A stretch of 64,000 nucleotides of DNA from Mesorhizobium loti (lineage in GTDB: Bacteria > Pseudomonadota > Alphaproteobacteria > Rhizobiales > Rhizobiaceae): the NCBI RefSeq assembly GCF_003148495.1, contig NZ_QGGH01000022.1, positions 1 through 64,000 on the forward strand, given 5' to 3'. A model generated the notes under the pieces. It was not told the DNA's origin, ran no database searches, and worked only from the letters and a program-made list of their open reading frames with translations. Position 1 is the first letter of the stretch. Each line of letters starts with the position of its first letter. Both the position numbers and the translations under genes were made by a program. Below are positions 51,607 to 59,681 of the stretch, piece after piece.

Positions 51607-51825
51607 GGAAGCCCACCACAGTAATTTCCTGTGAAGACCCTAGCGACACCTGCGCGAGGACCATGAGTCATACCTTTGGTGGAGCAGTGATAACCTTCGG
51701 TCTCGTGCCCACCCAATTTGGCTAACTGGATGTCGGCCGCAACCAACGTATGGTGCGGCTGGATACTGTCGGCCGATTGAACGCTTCCTCGTGACGGAGC
51801 GCCGCAGGCAGCTGGGAAGCTTTGC

Positions 51826-52977
51826 GTGCACACAAGTGTTCTACACACAATCACCAGTCTCGACGTTGGCGGCGCCCAGGTCATGCTCGCCCGCTTTCTT
51901 GGCCGGGTCGACCAAAACCGCTTCTCGTCTTCGGTTCTATCGCTGCTTTCACCCGGGCCGTTGGCCGCACAGGTGGAGCATACAAAATCGGGGCTCGTGT
52001 CGCTCAGCATGACGGAACGACCGCGGCCGCGCGATGTCGTTCGGCTGACGCGATCAGTAAGCAGGGCCGCCCCTGATCTTCTTCATGGATGGATGTATCA
52101 CGGCAACCTCGCGGCAACGCTCGGCTCGGTGCTGGGGCTCAATTTCTCGCCGGTAATCTGGAGCATCCATCACACAGTTCGCGATCTCGCCGACGAGAAG
52201 CCGTTAACGCGCCATCTGATCCGGCTCTCTGCCCGTCTGTCGGGTCGCGCCAGCGCGATTTCATATTGCTCACGCGTGGCCGCCGACGATCACGAGCGTC
52301 TGGGCTTTGATCCGCGTCGGAGGGTGGTTATCCCGAATGGCACGGACTGTGATCAATTCTCTCCCTCGGCCGATGCCGGTTCGAAATTGCGCCGCCTGTT
52401 TGGCTTGCCGGCCGAACGGCTGATCATCGGCCACGTGGCCCGGTTTCATCCCATGAAGGACCAGATCAGCCTGGTCCGGGCCATCAGCCGTGTCCTGGCG
52501 CAGGGGTACGATGTTCAGGGCGTGTTTATCGGGGAGGGGCATGTCGACGGCCCGGTGCGGGTTGCTGCCCGCGAGCTCGGCATAGACGACCGGATTACAA
52601 CGCCGGGCATCCGCAGTGACGTTGCCGACCTCATGCCGGGCTTCGATGTCTACGCGCTTTGCTCAGCCTGGGGCGAGGCCTTTTCCCTTGCCGTCGGCGA
52701 GGCGATGGCAAGTGGCGTACCGGCGGTGGTCACGGCAGTCGGCGACTCCGGCTGGCTGGTCGGTGACAGCGGAGTGGTCGTCCTACCGGGGGATAGTGAT
52801 GCACTGGCCGCCGGGCTGATCAGCCTTGTCCGCCTTGAGCCGGCCGAGCGCCGCGCTCTGGGCCAACAGGCGCGTCGCCGGGTCATGGAGAACTTCTCGC
52901 TGTCGCTTTACGTCGATAGGCACCTGGAACTCTACGGAACGGCTCTGGGCCGTCGTCGCCATATCTCGGTCCGATAG
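51826..52977 (+). CDS. GT4-family glycosyltransferase
   Basis: The 383-residue protein has the GT-B layout: an N-terminal domain beginning VLHTITSLDVGGAQVMLARF and a C-terminal domain with GHVARFHPMKDQISLVRAI and the nucleotide-sugar site SAWGEAFSLAVGEAMASGVP (EX7E motif). The first few residues resemble those of PssK/WcaL-type enzymes with a 'GGA' loop. Start is GTG at 51826, seven bases after GGGAAG. It adds a sugar to the lipid-linked repeat unit in the cytoplasm. Confidence 0.92.
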   Translation: MHTSVLHTITSLDVGGAQVMLARFLGRVDQNRFSSSVLSLLSPGPLAAQVEHTKSGLVSLSMTERPRPRDVVRLTRSVSRAAPDLLHGWMYHGNLAATLGSVLGLNFSPVIWSIHHTVRDLADEKPLTRHLIRLSARLSGRASAISYCSRVAADDHERLGFDPRRRVVIPNGTDCDQFSPSADAGSKLRRLFGLPAERLIIGHVARFHPMKDQISLVRAISRVLAQGYDVQGVFIGEGHVDGPVRVAARELGIDDRITTPGIRSDVADLMPGFDVYALCSAWGEAFSLAVGEAMASGVPAVVTAVGDSGWLVGDSGVVVLPGDSDALAAGLISLVRLEPAERRALGQQARRRVMENFSLSLYVDRHLELYGTALGRRRHISVR

Positions 52978-52986
52978 GAGCGACTG

Positions 52987-54174
52987 GTGGTTGTTACGCA
53001 TGCGAATGGAAGAGATCATTTTCCTGCTGCCGGGGATGGTGCGATGCGCCGCAAGCGGATCGTCGTCATCGCCAGTCTGACGCGTTCGCTCGTCAATTTT
53101 CGCCTCGAATTGTTGAAAGCCATGGTCGCCGCCGGGCACGAGGTCATCACACTCGCCCCCGATAATGACGAACAAGCCATCGCCAGGCTGGGTGCTATTG
53201 GCGTGAGCTTCCAACAGATTCCAATGGCCAGGACAGGCACCAATCCGCTGGCAGATCTGCAAACGCTCAAGGCGCTTTACAGGCTAATGCGCCGCCTGGC
53301 TCCGGACATCGTCCTGCCGTACACGATGAAGCCTATCATCTATGGTGGACTGGCGGCCCGGCTCGCAGGAGTACCTCGGCGGTTTGCACTCTTTACAGGG
53401 TTCGGCTTCATATTCAGCGGCAGCGTCACCGGATTGCGCGCAACTGTTCTGCGCCGGTTGAGCATTGCTCTCTACCGCTCGGCCTTGATCGGTTGCGAAG
53501 CTGTTTTCGCCTACAACGAAGCCGACGCTTCCGACATCCGACTCCATAGGATGGTTTCTGCGAAAACGCCGGTGATCAAGGTTGCAGGTTCCGGGGTCGA
53601 TCTGACGCTGTTTGCCGCCAGCCGTCCACCGCCGGGGCCGCCCGTCTTCCTTCTGATTGCCCGCTTGCTTCGTGAAAAGGGGATTGCCGAGTTTGCCGCC
53701 GCCGCTCGCATCCTGAAGACCAAGCACCTTGCCGCGCGTTTCCAGATTCTCGGGCCATTTGATCCCAGTCCTCTCTCCATCTCGAAAGCCGAAATGGACC
53801 AGTGGACCAAGGAAGGAGCCGTGGAGTATCTCGGCGAAACGCACGATGTCAGCCCCTATCTGACCGCATCGACGGTGTTTGTACTGCCTTCCTACTATCG
53901 CGAGGGCATTCCTCGCAGCGCGCTGGAGGCCCTGTCGACAGGGCGGCCGATAATTACGACCAACGCACCTGGCTGCCAAGAAACCGTCATCGACGGGGAG
54001 AACGGTTTCCAGGTCAATCCGCGAGATGTAGATGCTCTGGCCTCGGCGCAGCGCGCCTTTCTTGAAGATGAGGAGCTCGCCGTGAAAATGGGCGCCAACT
54101 CAAGAAAGCTCGCGGAAGAACGCTTCGACGTTCACAAGGTAAACCATACCCTGCTCGAGGCGATGGGACTATAG
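52987..54174 (+). CDS. GT4-family glycosyltransferase, PglA-like
   Basis: The 395-residue GT-B enzyme starts with RKRIVVIASLTRSLVNFRLE, typical of the group of PglA and capsule transferases that act on a bacillosamine-like acceptor (LPSYYREGIPRSALEALSTG; TTNAPGCQETVIDGENGF). It shares the PglA traits ASLTRSLVNFRLELLKAM at the start and the ALFTGFGFIF segment. GTG 52987 has AGGAG just before it; ATG 53044 is an alternative that removes 19 residues. PglA-type function, adding the second sugar to a diamino-sugar primer, is an inference consistent with the dehydratase/aminotransferase/acyltransferase set. Confidence 0.88.
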   Translation: MVVTHANGRDHFPAAGDGAMRRKRIVVIASLTRSLVNFRLELLKAMVAAGHEVITLAPDNDEQAIARLGAIGVSFQQIPMARTGTNPLADLQTLKALYRLMRRLAPDIVLPYTMKPIIYGGLAARLAGVPRRFALFTGFGFIFSGSVTGLRATVLRRLSIALYRSALIGCEAVFAYNEADASDIRLHRMVSAKTPVIKVAGSGVDLTLFAASRPPPGPPVFLLIARLLREKGIAEFAAAARILKTKHLAARFQILGPFDPSPLSISKAEMDQWTKEGAVEYLGETHDVSPYLTASTVFVLPSYYREGIPRSALEALSTGRPIITTNAPGCQETVIDGENGFQVNPRDVDALASAQRAFLEDEELAVKMGANSRKLAEERFDVHKVNHTLLEAMGL

Positions 54175-54195
54175 CCGGTCGGGCCTTCACGACAG

Positions 54196-56487
54196 TCAAA
54201 CGGGGAAATAGCGCCGGATCTGCTGCCGTCTCAGATAGGCTTTCCGGAACGCACCATGAGCCTGTTGGAAAGGGTCCACCCGGTTGAACACCCAGCCGAT
54301 CGATGGGCCGCCGGTGAACCGCAGACGCTCGACGACCTGGGAGAGAGCCTCTTGCGTTGTGCTGTCGCACGCGGCCACGACCACGACAGTGTCCACAGAG
54401 GCAGCAATCCTGACTGCGTCCTCCAGAACGAGCATAGGCGGTGCGTCGATGATCACCACGTCGTACTCCAGCCGGAACGCTTCCAGTAATTTGGCAAGCT
54501 GGCTGGAGTTGAGGAATTCCGGCGAGGTCTGGTCGTCGGTACGCGGCGCCATCACATCGAGCTGCGGAATTTCAGGCAGGGTTTGGACGATTTCCGCCAG
54601 ACCGCAATCTCCACGCAAATAGTCATCGAGTGTCTTGCTGGCGGAGCCGAGCCCCATGGAGGTGTGGAGGTGGCGGGTTCGCAAATCCAGATCGATCAGC
54701 GCAGTCAAGGCGCCATCCATTCCAGCGGCCATGGCAAGGCCCATCGCTGTCGTTGTCTTGCCTTCCTGGGGCAGGCCGGAAGTGACCAGAACAACATGTT
54801 TGACCCGCCCGCCGTTCATCCTGGTGCAGGCACTGTAAAGCGATCGGAAAGCGTCGGAAAAAGCCGACCGTGGTTTTGACAACAGGGTTTCGAGAGGGGG
54901 CAGGGCGGGACGCAGGAACTTCCGGGGCAATAGCGGGATCGACGCCAGCAGGGGAACGCGGATCAGCTTCGATACCCGTCGCGAATCCCGTACCCGCCCA
55001 TCCATGCTTTCAAGTGTCAGCACAAGAATAAAGGCCAGAACAAGCGACGCTGCGAAACCGCCTGCCAGCATCAAGCGAAGCTTGGGAAAGGTAGGGGACG
55101 TCGGGATCTCCGCTGTGGAGACGGTTCGCACGCCGGGCTCGACCGCGTCGGAAAACGGGTCGAGACTGCCAAGCTTGCCGGACACAAGGTCGTTGAGTTT
55201 TTGCTCGGTCAACAGGTCGTTGTTCAGTTCACGCAACTTGGCTTCAGCCAGGCTCCTTTGACGCAGCTCTTCGTTGGAAGCCTGCAGGCTCTTGGTGAGC
55301 TGGTCCACCCGGCCTTCGTCGACGCGCACCTCATTTTCCAGGATTGCGATCGTCCGCAGCATCTCTTGAGAAATCATCGCACGGACGGCGGCAATTTTTG
55401 CATCGGCCTCTTGCACCAAAGGATGATTTCGACCGTAGTTGCCGGCAAGTTGCGCGCGATCCCTCGTTGCCGCCGCTTCGTCGTTGCGCAGGGTCGTCAG
55501 GAAGTCGGATGAGAGCAAGGGATCGACGCCGGCCCCTGTGTCGCCGTTCTTGGCCGCAAGCCTGACCTGGGCGAGGCGCGCCTGCGCTTGCGTGTACTCA
55601 CCTCTGGCGGTGCTGAGCTGATCGTTGGCCTGCTGGATCGAGGCGCGCAGCAGATCATCGCGCGGATCGCTGGAAACGCCGTGTTCGCTCGCATATTTGG
55701 CGATCTGGCCTTCTATCGCAGCAATCCGCGACGCAAGCTCGGTCGATTGCTGTCGCAAAAAGCCGACGGCGTCCTTGATGTCCTGCCGCTTGTTGTCACG
55801 AGACCATTCCACAAACAGCCTAGCCGTCGCATTGGCCACATTGGCTGCCTTCACTGCGTCATCGTTGACAAACGAGATTGTCATCGCCGCGCTATCGCCG
55901 GAGCGCTGGAGTGACAGGCTTGCCAGATAGGAGGTAATTGCGCGGTCCTGCTGAACAGCCTTGTCCGGGAGAGACGTATCCTGCGCGTTGGCGCCGGTGA
56001 CAACAGCGAGCATCTTTTTCGGTATCGAGACAATCAAGCCGACCGCTTGTGACAGCACTCCGGTTCCGGAAGTCCCACTGGCGGCTGGCGGTAGATAGGT
56101 GTTGAAGTCCGAATCCTCGATCAGGTCCAGCCTGTCGACGACCAGGCCGGCAAATACGCGAGAGGTGATCAGATCCTGTTCGGTGTCCATTCGCGACTTG
56201 TCGGGCTGTTGGTTGGGCTGCGTCTGCGTGCTGCTGTCAAGCGGGTTGGCATCGCCGGTTTCGACAACGATCATGGAATTAGCCGTATACGTCTTGGGAA
56301 GTTCGAGGGCGGCGACAAGCGCAAGTGCGGTGACACCAATGATGATCGCGATGATCAATCGGAGGCGTCTACGGAACAGATCGTAGAGCTCACGAACGCC
56401 GAATGATCGTTCCTCCAACGGCTCGGGCGAATCCTGAAGGGATGGTCCCAGTCGGTTCCACACACTGTTTTCGTCTATCAAGCTCAC
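54196..56487 (-). CDS. Wzc/ExoP-like chain-length regulator with kinase-type ATPase domain
   Basis: The 763-residue protein has a Wzz domain between two membrane helices (LRLIIAIIIGVTALALVAAL near residue 42; LMLAGGFAASLVLAFILVLT near 470), a coiled-coil periplasmic part, and a BY-kinase-type domain with Walker A (SGLPQEGKTTTAMGLA), Walker A' (TALIDLDLRT) and Walker B (VVIIDAPPML). BY-kinases normally end in a tyrosine cluster; here the last 20 residues contain only two Tyr, so autophosphorylation control may be absent or different. GTG start with AAGGGG upstream. It works with the ExoF-type protein in chain polymerisation and export. Confidence 0.93.
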   Translation of the reverse strand: MSLIDENSVWNRLGPSLQDSPEPLEERSFGVRELYDLFRRRLRLIIAIIIGVTALALVAALELPKTYTANSMIVVETGDANPLDSSTQTQPNQQPDKSRMDTEQDLITSRVFAGLVVDRLDLIEDSDFNTYLPPAASGTSGTGVLSQAVGLIVSIPKKMLAVVTGANAQDTSLPDKAVQQDRAITSYLASLSLQRSGDSAAMTISFVNDDAVKAANVANATARLFVEWSRDNKRQDIKDAVGFLRQQSTELASRIAAIEGQIAKYASEHGVSSDPRDDLLRASIQQANDQLSTARGEYTQAQARLAQVRLAAKNGDTGAGVDPLLSSDFLTTLRNDEAAATRDRAQLAGNYGRNHPLVQEADAKIAAVRAMISQEMLRTIAILENEVRVDEGRVDQLTKSLQASNEELRQRSLAEAKLRELNNDLLTEQKLNDLVSGKLGSLDPFSDAVEPGVRTVSTAEIPTSPTFPKLRLMLAGGFAASLVLAFILVLTLESMDGRVRDSRRVSKLIRVPLLASIPLLPRKFLRPALPPLETLLSKPRSAFSDAFRSLYSACTRMNGGRVKHVVLVTSGLPQEGKTTTAMGLAMAAGMDGALTALIDLDLRTRHLHTSMGLGSASKTLDDYLRGDCGLAEIVQTLPEIPQLDVMAPRTDDQTSPEFLNSSQLAKLLEAFRLEYDVVIIDAPPMLVLEDAVRIAASVDTVVVVAACDSTTQEALSQVVERLRFTGGPSIGWVFNRVDPFQQAHGAFRKAYLRRQQIRRYFPV

Positions 56488-56738
56488 AGATCGCGCCCCT
56501 TAGATTTGTCTTTGTCGGTCTCGCCAGGTCTTCCAAAGCGGAGTTTCGAGACAACCCAAGCGACAAGTTTCTAACATGGATGCGCGGATGCCAGCGCGTT
56601 CAAGAGGCTTAGCCGCGGCAACGCTATTATCCGAAAGGATAGCGTGATTGGCCGGGCGCCCATCTTGGCAGATACACCGAACTGCCTGTCGATGAGGGCT
56701 GGTGAAAAGAAACTCTCAAGTAGATTTCAGGAGTGAGG

Positions 56739-58088
56739 ATGAATCACGCCGGGGTTCCTCGCGGGTACTGGCCAAAGCCCGACCGCAGGCCGGTTGCTGC
56801 GTCGTTGTCAATGGCGACCGGAAGAGTTGAATTCTGGCTGGCCATGGCCTCCGTCTTTCTCACTCCCTTCAACATCCTCCGTTTCAACGCATTCTATTTT
56901 ACCGCCAGCGATGCCTTCGCTCTCGCGGCTGTTTTTGCGGTTGTACTCGGAAAATCCTTTCCGCTTGCCCCCCTGGCAGCCGGGACGTTTCTGTGGAACA
57001 CCGGGATCGCGCTGTTGTGTGGCATGCTGCTGCTAAGCAGCATGCTCGTCGGAGATCCCCAGCGAGGCTTCGTCATCTCGGCGCAATATCTATACGCCTA
57101 CTTCCTCCTGACCTTCATGCTCATGTCGCGCCCCTGGGCCGAAACCGTTCTCTTGATAAAAGCGTTTATCAGTTCGATCGGCTTGATGTGCCTGCAGGGC
57201 ATAGTGGTGATCAACGTCCTCAAGGAGGGACATGGCTCGATCTACGTCAGCGGCAATGGCCGTTTTGTCGGATGGGTCGAACGCGAAAACGAGTGCGCGT
57301 CGCTGATTGCGCTCGCGGTTCCCCTGTTGTTGTGGCTGGTGGTCTCGGGATGCGCGCGGCCTCGCTGGGCCTGGATCGGAGTGCCGCTCTTTGCCTATGG
57401 CATTGTTCTGACTGGATCCAATACCGGCCTGATTGGCCTCGTCTTCGCGCTCACCGTCTTCGTTGTCATGACGGGCTCGTGGCGCCGGATCATCTTGTTG
57501 ACGGTGTCGTCACTCGCCACGTTCTTTATCGCCGTCACATGGGGCAGCGACTTCCTGCCGCCCATCTTCCAGCGCCGCGTGCTGAACGCATTGCAGAATG
57601 GCGACATTGATGAGGCTGGTACATTTGCGGACCGTATGCGGCTTATCAAGGAGGCCATTGGAAAAGCGGACAGCAATTCGCTGCTTGGTATAGGTGCTGA
57701 CCAGTATCGATGGGTCAGCGAGCTGCATGCTCCTGTCCACAACACCTTTCTCTTGATATGGGTCGAGGCAGGGCTGCCTGGGTTGATCGGCTTTCTGCTC
57801 CTGCTGGTAGCCGGCATAATGGTCGGGATGCTCGCCGCCCGGGTTCGCGAAGGACGGGTATCCGCCATTTGCACGCTGACGACAGTCCTCCTCTTCGCGG
57901 CGTTGGCCAATGCGCTGCCACATCTTTACGGTCGTTTTTTTGTCGTGCCCCTCCTGCTTGGGATAGCGCCCAGTGTTGCAATTTTGCGCGAGGGCCCAGC
58001 TCCGCGAACGGTCGCACGCTTCCTCAAGCAACTTCGACGTGCTCGCTCGGGGCGGAGTCTTTCGCAACCCAAAAGTAGAGGCATCTAG
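56739..58088 (+). CDS. O-antigen ligase/polymerase family membrane protein (Wzy-like)
   Basis: The 449-residue protein has ten or more hydrophobic segments and the conserved large periplasmic loop with LIKEAIGKADSNSLLGIGAD and HAPVHNTFLLIWVEAGLPGL, the hallmark of the Wzy_C/O-antigen ligase fold. In this cluster polymerisation of repeat units is the likely role. AGGAG sits five bases before the ATG at 56739; the GTG at 56733 lies within that site. Confidence 0.9.
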   Translation: MNHAGVPRGYWPKPDRRPVAASLSMATGRVEFWLAMASVFLTPFNILRFNAFYFTASDAFALAAVFAVVLGKSFPLAPLAAGTFLWNTGIALLCGMLLLSSMLVGDPQRGFVISAQYLYAYFLLTFMLMSRPWAETVLLIKAFISSIGLMCLQGIVVINVLKEGHGSIYVSGNGRFVGWVERENECASLIALAVPLLLWLVVSGCARPRWAWIGVPLFAYGIVLTGSNTGLIGLVFALTVFVVMTGSWRRIILLTVSSLATFFIAVTWGSDFLPPIFQRRVLNALQNGDIDEAGTFADRMRLIKEAIGKADSNSLLGIGADQYRWVSELHAPVHNTFLLIWVEAGLPGLIGFLLLLVAGIMVGMLAARVREGRVSAICTLTTVLLFAALANALPHLYGRFFVVPLLLGIAPSVAILREGPAPRTVARFLKQLRRARSGRSLSQPKSRGI

Positions 58089-58213
58089 GATTTCGGGTCG
58101 CTCTTCACATGGCGCCAAATGCCCCGAAAATTGTCCATCAGCTCAGACCAAATGGGCGCTGTCGGCAGACCTGGTCAGGATCTCCCATAGCAAGAGCGAG
58201 CGACGTGCAGAAG

Positions 58214-59665
58214 CTACTTCCCCGATGCTGACGCTTCCGGGGAGATAAAACGAGCGAGAGCGAACACGCCGTCGACAAAGTCTTCTCCTTGGATAAACCG
58301 ATCCTCAACCCAGCGTCCCTGGTCATCCTGGCTATCGATGAGTTGACGCACCTTCGAACTCAGTTCGTCAGCGCTCAACTCATCCGCGGCACTGATCCAC
58401 AGCTGCTGATGGGAAACTGTCAAGCCGTGCTTGGCAAGCTCCAGCCGGGCGAACACCGGCTCGATCTCGGCACCAGTTTTCATGCCGTAATGTTGCCAGA
58501 GGTTCTTGTAATCGAAGGTCACCTGGCCACCATCATCAATGTAAAGCGGCCGATTGGTGTTGAGTTCGTAGAAACGTGCCCATCTGCCGTCGGGCAGGCG
58601 CGCCGCTTTCAGCCAAATGGCCGCGGACACCGCCGCGTCAAGCAACCGCGCATCCTTGTCTTGTTCGTTCAACTCGATCAGGTAATCGATATTGCCGGCG
58701 GTTTCGCGCGAGACGACGCCTGGCGGCTCGAACTTGCGGCCCCAAACCGGCTGCATGGAACGATCGTACTCCTGAGCCCAACCCTGTTGTGGCGCGGGCA
58801 ACTGGGCTGCAAGGAGAAAATCACCGACCTTCTCCGCCGCCTTGAGATATGCGGGATCATGATATGTGCGGTAGGCGTTGAGAAAGAGACGACCCATATC
58901 GCGGGGGAGATTGTCGTTGACGATGAAGTAGGGCGGGCGATCAGGCTTCTGCCACTCGTGCGACCAACTGGCGGGGATACTCGCCTTGGCTGCTGTCTCT
59001 ACGTCCGCACCAGGCGCGGATCCTGTGAAGAAGACTGGAAAGGCCCCATTCGGGTACTGCACTTTCATCAGTCGATGGAGCGCCTTGTCGATGCAGGTAC
59101 GGACGTCCGGATCCGAACCGCCGCTCGTCTGGTCGAACCACATCAGGAAATTGAGCACGCTCTGTGTGTTGTTGTCGTCGAGTACGGTCTCGTTGCGATG
59201 CGGATTGTCCTTGATATCGTGACAAGACTTCCCGCTCACCTTCAGTGCGCGGTAGCACCATGTCGCCGCCTTTTGCGGGTCGGTCTCGATCTTGTAAAAC
59301 CATCCGCCGGACTCCAGCTGCGTATTCACCAGGGCCGTTGCCACAAGCTGGGCAGACTGAAGCCATTGCTTGTCGCCGGTAACCTCGAAAATGCGCAGGA
59401 AGGCAGCTCCGACTGCCGGTGTGCCGGGCGGCTGCACCCAGCCGATGCTTGCGGGCACGGCCCCGCCTTCGCCCACCCTCTTTTGGCCATCAAGCGAATA
59501 TTTCCATACATAGGTTCCTGCCACACCGAGGTGATCGCGGAAGTAGGCGCCCGCGCGCTCGATCGCGCCTCGTGCCTCGACCACGGTCGGTTGAGGTCCG
59601 CCAGCCAGTGCAGTACCGCACGACAGCGCGACAAACAGAACCGGGGCAAGATGTTTTAGCACCAC
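58214..59665 (-). CDS. Secreted alpha/alpha-barrel protein, PL10 pectate-lyase-like
   Basis: The 483-residue protein has a signal peptide (MVLKHLAPVLFVALSCGTAL, cut after ALA). It then shows repeated helical hairpins with LESGGWFYKIETDP, TVLDDNNTQSVLNFLMWFDQ, LMKVQYPNGAFPVFF and GWAQEYDRSMQPVWGRKFEP, the last recalling PL10 lyases. The fold assignment is moderate and the active-site Asp/Arg set was not confirmed. A periplasmic lyase inside a polysaccharide cluster often removes misassembled or accumulated polymer. It follows the dehydratase gene by 16 bp on the same strand. Confidence 0.7.
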   Translation of the reverse strand: MVLKHLAPVLFVALSCGTALAGGPQPTVVEARGAIERAGAYFRDHLGVAGTYVWKYSLDGQKRVGEGGAVPASIGWVQPPGTPAVGAAFLRIFEVTGDKQWLQSAQLVATALVNTQLESGGWFYKIETDPQKAATWCYRALKVSGKSCHDIKDNPHRNETVLDDNNTQSVLNFLMWFDQTSGGSDPDVRTCIDKALHRLMKVQYPNGAFPVFFTGSAPGADVETAAKASIPASWSHEWQKPDRPPYFIVNDNLPRDMGRLFLNAYRTYHDPAYLKAAEKVGDFLLAAQLPAPQQGWAQEYDRSMQPVWGRKFEPPGVVSRETAGNIDYLIELNEQDKDARLLDAAVSAAIWLKAARLPDGRWARFYELNTNRPLYIDDGGQVTFDYKNLWQHYGMKTGAEIEPVFARLELAKHGLTVSHQQLWISAADELSADELSSKVRQLIDSQDDQGRWVEDRFIQGEDFVDGVFALARFISPEASASGK

Positions 59666-59681
59666 AGCGCCTCCACCGGCA

